Below the pieces are notes generated by a model. The model ran no database searches, had not been told where the DNA came from, and saw nothing but the letters and a program-made list of their open reading frames with translations. A program made the translations under genes and the position numbers. Positions 51,708-60,510 of a DNA stretch of 64,000 nt are shown here, piece by piece. The stretch comes from Paractinoplanes tereljensis (GTDB taxonomy: Bacteria > Actinomycetota > Actinomycetes > Mycobacteriales > Micromonosporaceae). The stretch covers positions 1-64,000 of the forward strand of contig NZ_BOMY01000037.1 of the NCBI RefSeq assembly GCF_016862435.1. Direction: 5' to 3'. Numbering within the stretch: position 1 is the stretch's first letter; every line of letters begins with the position of its first letter.

Positions 51708-52514
51708 TCAAAGGCGGAAGCGGGTGGCCAGCTCGGTGGTCAAGGTTGGCCAGGCTACTGGGTCGTGGCCTGGGATCACTGGATAGCCTCGGCGGGCGGC
51801 TATCTCCTTCAGGCGGCGGATCGGGGGGACGGTCTGGTCGGCGGTTACGCCGATGAAGGCGCCGATCGGGCGCTCTTCGGTGATGTTCTCGGTCAGGTCG
51901 GCGGCGTCGCAGGCGAAGACGTAACCGCCGCCGCCTACCGCTGGGTCGAGGTCTACCACGAAGCTCTGGTGGCCGGGGGTGTGGCCGGCAGTGAGCAACG
52001 CGGTCACGCCGGGGGCTATCTCCACGTCGCCGTCGGCCTGGCGCCAGTCGATTCTTGGGTCGTCGTAGTCGATGCGGGCCATCGAGTGGTGTTCCGGTTC
52101 GGGGTGGTTGCTCAGGCCGTACGCCAGCTCGGTCTTTTGAATGTGAACCGGCACCCGGCCGGCGAAATGCTTCAGACCGCCGGCATGGTCTACGTGCAGG
52201 TGGCTCAGCGCTACCGCGGTGACGTCGGCCAGGTCGACGCCTACCGCAGCCAGGGCCTCTTCCAGCGGTTCGCCGGGGCCGGGCAGCTCCGGCTGGTAGT
52301 TCGGGCTGGGGTAGAAGCGGCGGCGCAGGGCCGGGTCGCGCAGCAGTGCGGTGTTGAAACCGGTGTCCAGCAGCAGCCAGCCGTCGTCGGTCTCCAGCAG
52401 CAGGCCGGGCACCGGCTCGCGGACCCGCTCGGCGCGCGAGGCGCCGTGCACCGACGCCGACTTGGGCAGGTCCTCCCAGCCCAGGGTGAGCGCGATGATT
52501 CGGCGTACGCCCAA
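51708..52514 (-). CDS. Metallo-beta-lactamase-fold N-acyl homoserine lactonase-like enzyme
   Basis: 268 residues. The dinuclear zinc motif HxHxDH is His105, His107, Asp109 and His110 (LSHLHVDHAGG), with later ligands in TAGHTPGH, DAAD and the final PGHDP. The N-terminal LLLETDDGWLLLDTGFN and the YQPELPGPGEPL segment resemble AiiA/AHL-lactonase-type quorum-quenching enzymes. There is no signal peptide. It could open AHL or gamma-butyrolactone rings. The family also includes other lactonases, so substrate is uncertain. It converges with the TSUP gene. Confidence 0.85.
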   Translation of the reverse strand: MGVRRIIALTLGWEDLPKSASVHGASRAERVREPVPGLLLETDDGWLLLDTGFNTALLRDPALRRRFYPSPNYQPELPGPGEPLEEALAAVGVDLADVTAVALSHLHVDHAGGLKHFAGRVPVHIQKTELAYGLSNHPEPEHHSMARIDYDDPRIDWRQADGDVEIAPGVTALLTAGHTPGHQSFVVDLDPAVGGGGYVFACDAADLTENITEERPIGAFIGVTADQTVPPIRRLKEIAARRGYPVIPGHDPVAWPTLTTELATRFRL

Positions 52515-52523
52515 GGTCTTCTC

Positions 52524-52895
52524 CTAGGATTCGTCGTGGCGCAGGCGCCACGGTGGCCTGGCCTGTCCCGGCTGCTGGCCGGGCCGGTGCAGCAGCGCGA
52601 CCAGCAGCAACGCCACGGCCGCGACAGTGCCGGCCGGCCCGTGGGCGTGGCCGGCGCCCATCAGCGGCTGGGCGGCGAGCATCACCGCGGCCATCAGCGC
52701 GGTCATCCGCCAGGTGCGGGTGTCCGGGTCGTGCCAGAGCCGCCCGGCACAGGGTAGGCAGAGCGCGGCCATGCCGGTCGCGAATGCGGTGGGGATCAGG
52801 CTGCCGTGCAGGGCGGCGGTGTGTGCCATGGCGAGGTGCACCAGGACGCAGAAGGCGGTGAGGACCGCACCGAGCCGACCCACCCTGCCACCCAC
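52524..52895 (-). CDS. Small membrane protein of unknown function
   Basis: 123 residues, with three or four hydrophobic segments (AVLTAFCVLVHLAMAHTAAL, SLIPTAFATGMAALCLPC, MTALMAAVMLAAQPLMG, AGTVAAVALLLVALL). Several His are near the membrane (LVHLAMAH, GAGHAHG) together with a LCLPCAG pair of Cys, which could bind a metal. I do not recognise a family. It is nine bases upstream of the lactonase gene on the same strand and is probably co-transcribed with it. Confidence 0.6.
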   Translation of the reverse strand: MGGRVGRLGAVLTAFCVLVHLAMAHTAALHGSLIPTAFATGMAALCLPCAGRLWHDPDTRTWRMTALMAAVMLAAQPLMGAGHAHGPAGTVAAVALLLVALLHRPGQQPGQARPPWRLRHDES

Positions 52896-53074
52896 TTCCT
52901 ATCGCTTGACAGGAATTGAAGCCGGAGCAGGTGACGACCCAAGATCCAGCGGATTTCCGCGCTGTTTCACCGGGTCGGCCGACCGCCCGTACCCCGGAAA
53001 TGGGCTTTTTAATCCTCGAACGGGTGCAAAATGATCGGGCAGGCGTTCGGTCCAGTCCGGCATGGGGGTCGAGC

Positions 53075-54661
53075 ATGCACCAGCGGAACGCGCCGGCCGG
53101 CGCCGACGCGGTGCTCGCCATGATGTCCGAGGCCTACGTGGCGGTCACCCTCGACGGCCGGATCGTCGAGTGGAATCGCGCGGCCGAGGCGACCTTCGGC
53201 TGGAGCCGGCAGCAGGCGTACGGGCAGGACATCGCCCAGCTGATCGCCCCGCCCCGGCATCGGGCCATCTACCACGCCGGGCTGCTGCGGCTGGCCGACG
53301 GCGACCCGGGCCGGCTTCTCGAACGCCGGCTGCAACTGACCGCAACCCACCGCGACGGGCACGAACTGCCGGTCGAGACCGTCCTCACCATCACCGACCA
53401 GGTCGTTCACGCGCTCGCCCACGACGTGTCGGCGGCCCTGCGCGGCGCCCGGTTCACGATGATCGAGGCGGCCGTCTCGCGGGGCCTGGCCGAGGCACCG
53501 ACCAGCAGCAACGCGGCGGCCCGGGTGGTCGAGGCGCTCGGCGTCCGGATGGGCTGGCCGGTCTCCGAGCTGTGGCTGATCGACGAGGACCGGCAGGTCC
53601 TGACGTGCACGGCCCGGCACAATCGGGCCGGCCGCGACCTGGCGCACTTCGCGATCGGCGAACTGCAGCCGGGCACCGGCCTGCCGGGCACGGTCTACCA
53701 GGACGGCCGGGTCCGCTGGGTCCCCGACCTCGGCGCCGACACCACCTCGCCGCGCTACCGGGCCGCCGCCCGGATCGGCCTGCGGGTCGCCGTCGGGGTG
53801 CCGATCCGCACCGGGTCGCGGGTGCTGGGCGCGCTCTGTGTGTACGGCGACCGGGCCGAGGAGCCCGACGAGCTCCTGATCGGCCTGCTCTGCGGGCTGG
53901 CCGCGCACGTCGGGCAGTACCTGGAGCGGCGCCGGGCCGAAGAGTTGGCGATCGACCTGGCCCGAACCAAGGACGAGTTCCTCGCGCTGGTCACCCACGA
54001 GCTGCGCAATCCGCTCGCGATCATCCTGGGCACGGTGGCCCTGTTCGAGGAGGAGGCCGATCCGGAGGAGCAGGCCCAAAATCTGCGTACGATCGGCAAC
54101 TGCGCGGAACGGCTCAGCGTGATGGCCGACGACCTGCTCGAACTGGCCCGCCTCGAGTCCGGCAGCCTGACCATCGAGATGGCGCCGCTGGACCTGGCCG
54201 ACCTGCTCATCGAGAGCATCGCTACCACCAAGTTCGCGGCCGACGCCAAGGACCTCACCGTCCGGGCCGAGCTGCCGCCGCGGCTGCCGGTGTGCGGCGA
54301 CCCGGACCGGCTCCGGCAGGTGGCCGACAACATGCTGTCCAACGCGATGAAGTACACCCCGAAGGGCGGCACGGTCACGGTCCGCGCGGGCCTGGACCCG
54401 GCCGCACCGGGCTGGGTGACCTGGACGGTGGCGGACAACGGCATCGGCATCCCGGTCGACGAGCGGCCCCGGCTGTTCCGGCGCTTCTACCGGGCGTCGA
54501 CCGCCCTGGAGGCCAGGATCCCGGGCACCGGGCTGGGCCTGGTGATCACCCGAACCATCCTGGAGCGGCACCACGGCACGATCGCCGTCGCGGACACCAC
54601 CGGCCCGGGCGCCACCTTCGTGATCCGACTCCCCCAGGAGCCGCTGGCCCGCTCCCGCTGA
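53075..54661 (+). CDS. PAS-GAF sensor histidine kinase
   Basis: 528 residues from ATG 53075 with GGGGG upstream. In-frame starts from 52916 are less likely. No membrane helix. A PAS domain near 12-115 (MMSEAYVAVTLDGRIVEWNRAAEATFGWSR) and a GAF domain near 135-285 (GVRMGWPVSELWLID, GLPGTVYQDGRVRWVPD, GVPIRTGSRVLGALCVY) precede HisKA with His308 in VTHELRNPLAII and a HATPase with NMLSNAMKYTP, VADNGIGIP and GTGLGLVIT. No response regulator is next to it, so the partner is elsewhere. Confidence 0.92.
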   Translation: MHQRNAPAGADAVLAMMSEAYVAVTLDGRIVEWNRAAEATFGWSRQQAYGQDIAQLIAPPRHRAIYHAGLLRLADGDPGRLLERRLQLTATHRDGHELPVETVLTITDQVVHALAHDVSAALRGARFTMIEAAVSRGLAEAPTSSNAAARVVEALGVRMGWPVSELWLIDEDRQVLTCTARHNRAGRDLAHFAIGELQPGTGLPGTVYQDGRVRWVPDLGADTTSPRYRAAARIGLRVAVGVPIRTGSRVLGALCVYGDRAEEPDELLIGLLCGLAAHVGQYLERRRAEELAIDLARTKDEFLALVTHELRNPLAIILGTVALFEEEADPEEQAQNLRTIGNCAERLSVMADDLLELARLESGSLTIEMAPLDLADLLIESIATTKFAADAKDLTVRAELPPRLPVCGDPDRLRQVADNMLSNAMKYTPKGGTVTVRAGLDPAAPGWVTWTVADNGIGIPVDERPRLFRRFYRASTALEARIPGTGLGLVITRTILERHHGTIAVADTTGPGATFVIRLPQEPLARSR

Positions 54662-54717
54662 AAAGTCGTACCCGTGGTCTAGCCTTCGGGCGCTGTCGAT
54701 CGATCGCGGGAGATGTC

Positions 54718-57594
54718 GTGGCGAAGTTCGTGTTGCCGGACGAGGACGTCTGGGTGCTGCCGGAAGCCTGGCGCGACGGGCTGAGCCCTCGCCGGGGTGA
54801 AAGCGTGAGCCTGCCGGCCGACCCGGTCGGGCTGCTGCGGGACATGCTCGGGACGGAAGAGTTCGCCAAGCGCGTCGCTCGGACTGCCCGGCGCGCCGTG
54901 ATCTTCGATTCGGCGCTGGTCGCGGCGGGGCACGGGCACCTGGACGGCTGGCGTGGGCCGGACGGGCCGGGCGCCGATCCGCGCCACGCGGCGGTTGCCG
55001 CCCTGCTGGCCGGCACCCGGAACGGGACCGTCGCGACGGCGCTGGTCGACGCTTGGGTGGCCCGGTTCGGGATCGAGTTCGCCGCCCGGGCCGTCGGGGA
55101 GATGGCCGGGCTCGTCGTCAGCGGTGCGCTGTGGGAGATCGACCCGGCCCCGAAGGAGAACTTCGAGAGGATGTGGCGCGGCCGCGACCTGGAAGGCTTG
55201 ATCTCGGTGGCGCGGGCGACTCGGGTGCGGCTGGCCGGGGCGCCTGGCGAGGAATATGAGCGGGCCGTTGAGATCCTGGCGGGCTACCGCACCTCGCCGG
55301 TGGGCCGGATCGTCACGACCTACCTGGTGCCGCGGCGCACGGACTGGGTCGACGAGGACTGCGCGGCGACCGCGGCGGGGTGGCCGGACGCATCCGACCA
55401 CGGCGAGGCCTGGAAGCAGGCCGCCGGCCTCCTTCTGCTGGCGGCCGGCACGGTCGGCCAGGTCGAACTGCTGCGCGGCAACGTCACCGCCTCCCCTCTG
55501 CTGTACGAGCGGAAGGGCGAGGTGGGCACCCTGCTGGACGGGGTGGGGCCGGCCGCGGCCGTCTTCCTGGACGACCCGTTCTTTCGCCGGCTCTTCTCGC
55601 TCGAGGACGAGAAGCCGAACTACCGGGAACGACTTAATCCGGACGGCATCCGGCTGCTCGCGGCGATCCCGACCGACGACGCCTTCCGGCTGCTGTGCCG
55701 GGTCACCCTGGAAGGGCCGCTGCTGCGCCCGGGGCTGCTGCTGAAGTCGGGGGCGCTGACCCGTTTCCCGGTGCGGGCGCTGCGGATTCTCGCCGAGCTG
55801 GAGGCCGAGGGAAACTGCCCGTTCTACACCGATCTGCTGGGCGGGCATGTGCTGGGCGATCCCCGGCTGCTGGCGGCCGCTCTGCCCGCGCCGGTGCTCG
55901 CCCGGGTGGAGGCGATCCTGGCCGGTGGTGGCGCGGGCATCGGCACCGCCTGGGCGGCGGAGCTCGACCGGGAGTACCCGCGGCGGATCGACAGCGCCGA
56001 CGATGAGAAACGGATGATCGGGGCGCTGGCCGCGGTGCCTACCGAGGAGGCGTTCGGGCTGGTGCTCGACCGGGTCGAGCGGAATTACTTCCGGCCGGCG
56101 CTGCTGGTGGCGGCCAAGCGCGATCCGCGGGTGGCGCTGCGGGTGCTGGCCGAGCGGGCGCCGGGCGGGGTCGTGGACGAGCTGCTGCGCAATCATGTGC
56201 TCGCCTATCCGCAGGCCGTGGCCGACACCTTGGCCACGCTCAGCCCGGCCGCGCGTGGCCGGGTGGAAGCGATCACCGGGATCTCCACTCCGGCCGACCG
56301 CGCCGCCGATCTGCCGGAGTGGCTGGTCCTGCCGCTCCTGCCGGCCGGCACGCTGCAAGGCGTGATACCGCTGCTCGCCGCATCGACGATCGCGGCCCCC
56401 CATCCCGGGATCGCCGAGCTACGCGCGACCGGTGACCCGCGCGCCCTCGCCGCCCTGGCTTGGGCGATCTTCGAGCAGTGGCAGGCCGCCGGCTACCCGG
56501 CGCGCAGCAACCTGGCGATGGTGGCGCTCGCCCGCCTCGGCGACGACAGCACCGTGCCGGCGCTGACCGCGCTCTTCCCGTCCTGGGCGAGCGCCGGCAT
56601 GCGGGTGCGTACCGGCATGGACGTACTCGCCGCGATCGGCACCGACCTCGCGCTGACCCACCTGCATCGACTGTCGCGCAAGGCCAGGACCGCCGGTTTC
56701 CGGCGGCTGGCCGAGCAGCGCCTCGCCGATGTCGCCACGGCCCGCGGCCTGCGTCCCGCCCAGTTGGCCGACCGGATCGTCCCGGACTTCGGCCTGGACG
56801 CCGACGGCCGCGCGGTGCTCGACGACGGCCCTCACCGGTTCACGGCCGGCATCGACGCGCAGTTCCAGGTGTGGATCACCGACGAGCACGGTAGGCACCT
56901 CACCCGGCTTCCGCGGACCGCCACGGCCGCCCGGCGTTATCTCACCGAGCTGCGCAAGGACCTCCCCGCGGTTGCCGCGGAGCGCAGCCGGGCGCTGGAG
57001 GACGCGATGGCGCTCGGTGACCGCTGGACCGCCGAAGAGTTCCGGCGTTACTTCGTCGAGCATCCGCTGATGTGGCAGCTGACGCACCGGCTGCTGTGGA
57101 CGGCCTTCGACGAGCGGGGTGCGGCGGTCGCGGTCTTCCGCGCGGCCGAGGACCGCACGTTCGCCGACCGCGACGACAAAACCTGGACGCTCGGCCCGAC
57201 GCTCACGGTGGGCGTCGCTCACCCTTGGCACTTCGCCCCGGACCGTACGGCCTGGGCCCAGATCCTCCACGACTACCTGATCATCCAGCCGTTCCCGCAG
57301 GTGTCCCGGGAGCTGTTCGGTCTCGAAGACCTGAGCGCCGTCGCGGGCACCGAGGTCCCGAGCGGAAAGCTGTTCGCGCTGGCCGCCCGGGGCTGGCGAT
57401 TCACCGACGGGCATCGCTCGCTGGAACGAACCTGGCCGGGCGCCCGGACGATCGAGATCCGGTTCGCGCCCGGTTACCACTGGCAGGACCCGGACCAGCC
57501 GCAACATCTCGCGGAGATCCGCGGCGACGTCGCCGGGCTCACCCCCACCGGTATTTCGGAGGTGGCCCGGGACGTGCGCTTCCTGACAACCTAG
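54718..57594 (+). CDS. DUF4132 domain protein
   Basis: 958 residues from GTG 54718. The first 650 residues are helical, HEAT-like repeats (for example RLLAAIPTDDAFRLL, IGALAAVPTEEAFGLVLDRV, STVPALTALFPSWASAG). The C-terminal part from about 690 (RPAQLADRIVPDFGLDADG, LTRLPRTATAARRYLTELRKD, FVEHPLMWQLTHRLLW) carries the DUF4132 signature. Bacterial DUF4132 proteins have no settled biochemical role. No signal peptide or membrane helix. The last four bases overlap the converging pectinesterase gene. Confidence 0.82.
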   Translation: MAKFVLPDEDVWVLPEAWRDGLSPRRGESVSLPADPVGLLRDMLGTEEFAKRVARTARRAVIFDSALVAAGHGHLDGWRGPDGPGADPRHAAVAALLAGTRNGTVATALVDAWVARFGIEFAARAVGEMAGLVVSGALWEIDPAPKENFERMWRGRDLEGLISVARATRVRLAGAPGEEYERAVEILAGYRTSPVGRIVTTYLVPRRTDWVDEDCAATAAGWPDASDHGEAWKQAAGLLLLAAGTVGQVELLRGNVTASPLLYERKGEVGTLLDGVGPAAAVFLDDPFFRRLFSLEDEKPNYRERLNPDGIRLLAAIPTDDAFRLLCRVTLEGPLLRPGLLLKSGALTRFPVRALRILAELEAEGNCPFYTDLLGGHVLGDPRLLAAALPAPVLARVEAILAGGGAGIGTAWAAELDREYPRRIDSADDEKRMIGALAAVPTEEAFGLVLDRVERNYFRPALLVAAKRDPRVALRVLAERAPGGVVDELLRNHVLAYPQAVADTLATLSPAARGRVEAITGISTPADRAADLPEWLVLPLLPAGTLQGVIPLLAASTIAAPHPGIAELRATGDPRALAALAWAIFEQWQAAGYPARSNLAMVALARLGDDSTVPALTALFPSWASAGMRVRTGMDVLAAIGTDLALTHLHRLSRKARTAGFRRLAEQRLADVATARGLRPAQLADRIVPDFGLDADGRAVLDDGPHRFTAGIDAQFQVWITDEHGRHLTRLPRTATAARRYLTELRKDLPAVAAERSRALEDAMALGDRWTAEEFRRYFVEHPLMWQLTHRLLWTAFDERGAAVAVFRAAEDRTFADRDDKTWTLGPTLTVGVAHPWHFAPDRTAWAQILHDYLIIQPFPQVSRELFGLEDLSAVAGTEVPSGKLFALAARGWRFTDGHRSLERTWPGARTIEIRFAPGYHWQDPDQPQHLAEIRGDVAGLTPTGISEVARDVRFLTT

Positions 57595-59027
57595 ATCGGG
57601 TTCCAGCCGTCGGTGCCGGCCAGGTACTTCTGCGGGGTGTAGTTGGCCGCCTGCGCGTCGGTCAGCTGCGGCCGGTTGCTGTTGACGGTCGCGCCCGAGC
57701 CGGTGTTCTTGTACTCGTAGAACCGGGCGTTCTGCCAGGTGTTTGTGGACATGTTGATCCACGGCTGGGCGGTGGCGATGGTCGCGCTCAGCGACGACTC
57801 GCGGTAGAGCACCTGCGCGCCCTGCCCCCAGGGCCGGCCGAGCTGCGTCGTGTTGGAGGTGGCGCCGGTGATCGTCGACTTGTAGATCAGGAAGCCGTAC
57901 GTCTGGGTCGCCGGGGTATTGGCCGCGGTGATCGGCCCGCCGGTGCTGCGCTTCTCGTAGATCTGGCAGGCGTTGAAGACCGCCTGGCCGTTGCCGTAGA
58001 TGAAGTCGACAGTGCCCTCGATATAGGAGTTCGCGATGTACGCCCGGGCACTGTTGTAGATCAGCAGCGTGTCCTGGTCGGCGGTGATCCGTACGTTCTT
58101 GAGGACTGCTTTATCCCCGTACAGTGCCAAAGCGAGGGCCTGCGAAGCGGCCACCGTCTCGTCGTAGTCGTTGTTGAAGGTCAGATTGGTGGCGTTGAAT
58201 TCCTTGGCCTGCACATAGACCGTGGCCGAGCCGGTCGTCCCGGCGGTCGAGGCGGGTTTGTTGTTGACGATCACCGTGGCCGACGGCGCCGAACCGAGGC
58301 CCTGGAAGGTGATGAACGGCTTGTTCGACGGAATGACCACGCTCTCCCGATAGGTACCGGCCTTGATCGCGATGGTCTTCCGCACGGTGTTGTTCGCCGG
58401 CACCGCGTCGACCGCGGCCTGCACGGTGGTGTACTGCCCGGTGCCGTCCTTGGCCACCACCAGGCTGCCGGCCGGAGCCGTACTGCCGATCGGGTTGAAC
58501 GCCCATTGCTTGTTCGAGTTCGCGGTGCAGGTCTCCTGAATGATCGCCGCGCCGGAGGCCGTCGACGCATCCTTGTCGGAAAGACAAAGACCACTGCCAA
58601 TTCCAATGATCTGGTACGTCCCGGAGCCGCTCGCCACCAGGCGCCATTGCTGATTGGTCTGACTGGACACGCAGGTGTACTGCTGCACCTGTACGCCGGA
58701 CGCCGTGGAGTAGTTCGGCACGTCGATGCACTTGCCGCTGTTGACGTTGACCAGCTGATAGTTCGAGCCGACCGCGACCAGCTTGAACTGCTGCCAGGTG
58801 GCGCCGTCCGAGCAGCCCCACTGCTGCAGCAGCGCGCTGTTGGCGGTCGACCCGGCGGTCACGTCGATGCACATGCCGCTCTTGGTCACCGCCAGCTGAT
58901 ACGTCGTGCCGGCGACCGGGACGGCGGCCGCCTCCGACGGCAGCGCCGCATAGCCGATCAGGGCGCCGGGGACGGCCAGCACCACGGCGGCCAGCAGCAG
59001 CCTCGTTCTTCCTCTGATCCCGGACAT
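57591..59027 (-). CDS. Secreted pectin methylesterase (CE8) with CBM13 module
   Basis: 478 residues. A signal peptide ends near SEAAA (residue 35). Residues 40-177 form a ricin-type beta-trefoil (CBM13) with three repeats (KSGMCIDV, NSGKCIDV, GSGLCLSD and QQW/QQF strands). Residues 185-478 are a CE8 pectinesterase: GQYTTVQAAVDAVP, ADQDTLL and GTVDFIYGNG with the catalytic Asp residues, and LGRPWGQ with the substrate Arg. It removes methyl esters from homogalacturonan outside the cell. It shares a 16-bp leader with the PL11 lyase gene. Confidence 0.94.
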   Translation of the reverse strand: MSGIRGRTRLLLAAVVLAVPGALIGYAALPSEAAAVPVAGTTYQLAVTKSGMCIDVTAGSTANSALLQQWGCSDGATWQQFKLVAVGSNYQLVNVNSGKCIDVPNYSTASGVQVQQYTCVSSQTNQQWRLVASGSGTYQIIGIGSGLCLSDKDASTASGAAIIQETCTANSNKQWAFNPIGSTAPAGSLVVAKDGTGQYTTVQAAVDAVPANNTVRKTIAIKAGTYRESVVIPSNKPFITFQGLGSAPSATVIVNNKPASTAGTTGSATVYVQAKEFNATNLTFNNDYDETVAASQALALALYGDKAVLKNVRITADQDTLLIYNSARAYIANSYIEGTVDFIYGNGQAVFNACQIYEKRSTGGPITAANTPATQTYGFLIYKSTITGATSNTTQLGRPWGQGAQVLYRESSLSATIATAQPWINMSTNTWQNARFYEYKNTGSGATVNSNRPQLTDAQAANYTPQKYLAGTDGWNPI

Positions 59028-59033
59028 CAGCAG

Positions 59034-59049
59034 GTTCCTCTCGCATCGG
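59034..59049 (-). promoter_or_regulatory. Shared 16-bp leader, copy at the pectinesterase gene
   Basis: On the minus strand CCGATGCGAGAGGAAC, including the ribosome-binding AGAGGA, stands just before the pectinesterase start. The identical 16 bases occur before the PL11 lyase gene (62860-62875). The match is longer than a ribosome site requires. Confidence 0.6.
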
Positions 59050-59186
59050 CGGACTTCGATCGCCTAGTAGTGCGACCGGCGACCGGCGAGATAACGGAAA
59101 CGGTTGTTTTTCGGGTGCAGGATCTTCGTACCGCCGCGAGCCGGGCCTGCTCATCCATGATCATGACGCGGTGGAGAACGCACAAA

Positions 59187-60497
59187 ATGGCTGATAACAG
59201 TCAGACAACTGGCTGGCGGCTGGCCATCGTGGCGGATGCCCGTACCGGCGTGAAGATCACCGCGATCGTGGCCGTACTGGCCGCCGCGGCCCTGGTCGTC
59301 GGCATCGTCGCGATCGTCAGCCTGAGCTCGGTCTTCAGCGGCGGCCAGGCCATCGCCACCCAGAACCTGACGCCGTCGATCCACCTGGCCACCCTGCGCG
59401 ACCTGGCCCAGCAGGCCCGGATCGCGGTCCGCGACGCGGTGATCGCTACCGACGCGGCCGCGACCAAGAAGGTCGAGACCAAGATCCAGACCCTCGACGC
59501 GAGCCTGGACGCGGCGGCCGATCTGTACGGCAGCGAGGCCACCGACAAGGCGGCGATCACCCAGTTCAAAGACCTCTGGACCCAGTACCGGGCGATCCGC
59601 GACCAGAAGCTGATCCCGGCGGCGGAGGCCAACAACTTCCCGCTCGCGGTCTCCATCCTCACCAACCAGACGGCCCCGCTGACCACCGAGGCCTTCGCCC
59701 AGCTCGACCTGGCCAGCCAGGCCGAGCAGGCCCAGGCCGCCTCGGTGCTGGCCGACGCGAAGTCCACCTACACCGGGGCCCGCCGCCTGGTGATCGTGAT
59801 CCTGGCGGTCGGGCTGCTGATCGGCCTGGCCATGGCCTGGTACGTCACCCGGCTCGTGCTGCGGCCGCTGCGCATCGTCTCCACGGTGCTCGACCGCGTC
59901 GCGGAGGGCGACCTGACCCACGTCGCCAACGTGCCCAGCCGCGACGAGCTGGGCCGGATGGCGCAGGCACTCGACCGGGCCAACGCCCGTACCCGCGAGG
60001 TGGTCCAGGCCTTCACCGCGACCGCGCAGACCCTGGCGTCCAGCGCCGAGGAGCTGTCGGCCACCAGCCGCGAGATCAGCAACGCGGCCGACCAGGCCTC
60101 GGCCGAGGCCGGCATGGTGTCCAGCTCGGCCGAGGAGGTCTCCACCAGCGTGCAGACGGTCGCCGCCAGCTCGGAGGAGATGACCACCTCGATCAGCGAG
60201 ATCGCCCGCAACGCGACCGAGGCCGCCCAGGTCGCGGCGCAGGCCGTCGAGTCCGCGCAGACGGCCAGCGACACCATGACCGAACTCGGCCGCTCCTCCG
60301 AGGAGGTCGGCAACGTCATCAGCCGGAACATCGCCGAGGCGGCCACCGGTGCCACCGAGATCGCCCGCAGCGTGCAGGGCGTGGCGTCGGCCGCCCAGAC
60401 CACCACCGAGGGCGTGAGCCAGTCACAGATCGCGACGGCCGACGTGGCACGCATGTCCACCGAGCTACAGCAGTTGGCCTCCCAGTTCCGGGTCTGA
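59187..60497 (+). CDS. Methyl-accepting chemotaxis protein lacking the signalling tip
   Basis: 436 residues from ATG 59187. Membrane helix near 25-48, a four-helix-bundle-type sensor of about 145 residues (TPSIHLATLRDLAQQARIAVRD), a second helix near 193-215 and HAMP (VLRPLRIVSTVLDRVAEGDLT). In the cytoplasmic bundle, SSEEVGNVI is followed directly by SRNIAEAATGATEIA: residues 378/379 (base 60320/60321) join the descending and returning arms, and the roughly 100-residue hairpin that contacts CheA and CheW is absent. The frame is intact. It may be a receptor with altered output or the product of a deletion. Confidence 0.88.
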   Translation: MADNSQTTGWRLAIVADARTGVKITAIVAVLAAAALVVGIVAIVSLSSVFSGGQAIATQNLTPSIHLATLRDLAQQARIAVRDAVIATDAAATKKVETKIQTLDASLDAAADLYGSEATDKAAITQFKDLWTQYRAIRDQKLIPAAEANNFPLAVSILTNQTAPLTTEAFAQLDLASQAEQAQAASVLADAKSTYTGARRLVIVILAVGLLIGLAMAWYVTRLVLRPLRIVSTVLDRVAEGDLTHVANVPSRDELGRMAQALDRANARTREVVQAFTATAQTLASSAEELSATSREISNAADQASAEAGMVSSSAEEVSTSVQTVAASSEEMTTSISEIARNATEAAQVAAQAVESAQTASDTMTELGRSSEEVGNVISRNIAEAATGATEIARSVQGVASAAQTTTEGVSQSQIATADVARMSTELQQLASQFRV

Positions 60498-60510
60498 CGA
60501 AGCCACCGGC

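Noticed and set aside
57072..59186. Long open stretch upstream of and in frame with the chemoreceptor gene
   Set aside because: It runs antisense to the pectinesterase gene and its translation is Arg/Gly-rich low-quality sequence. The receptor starts at 59187.
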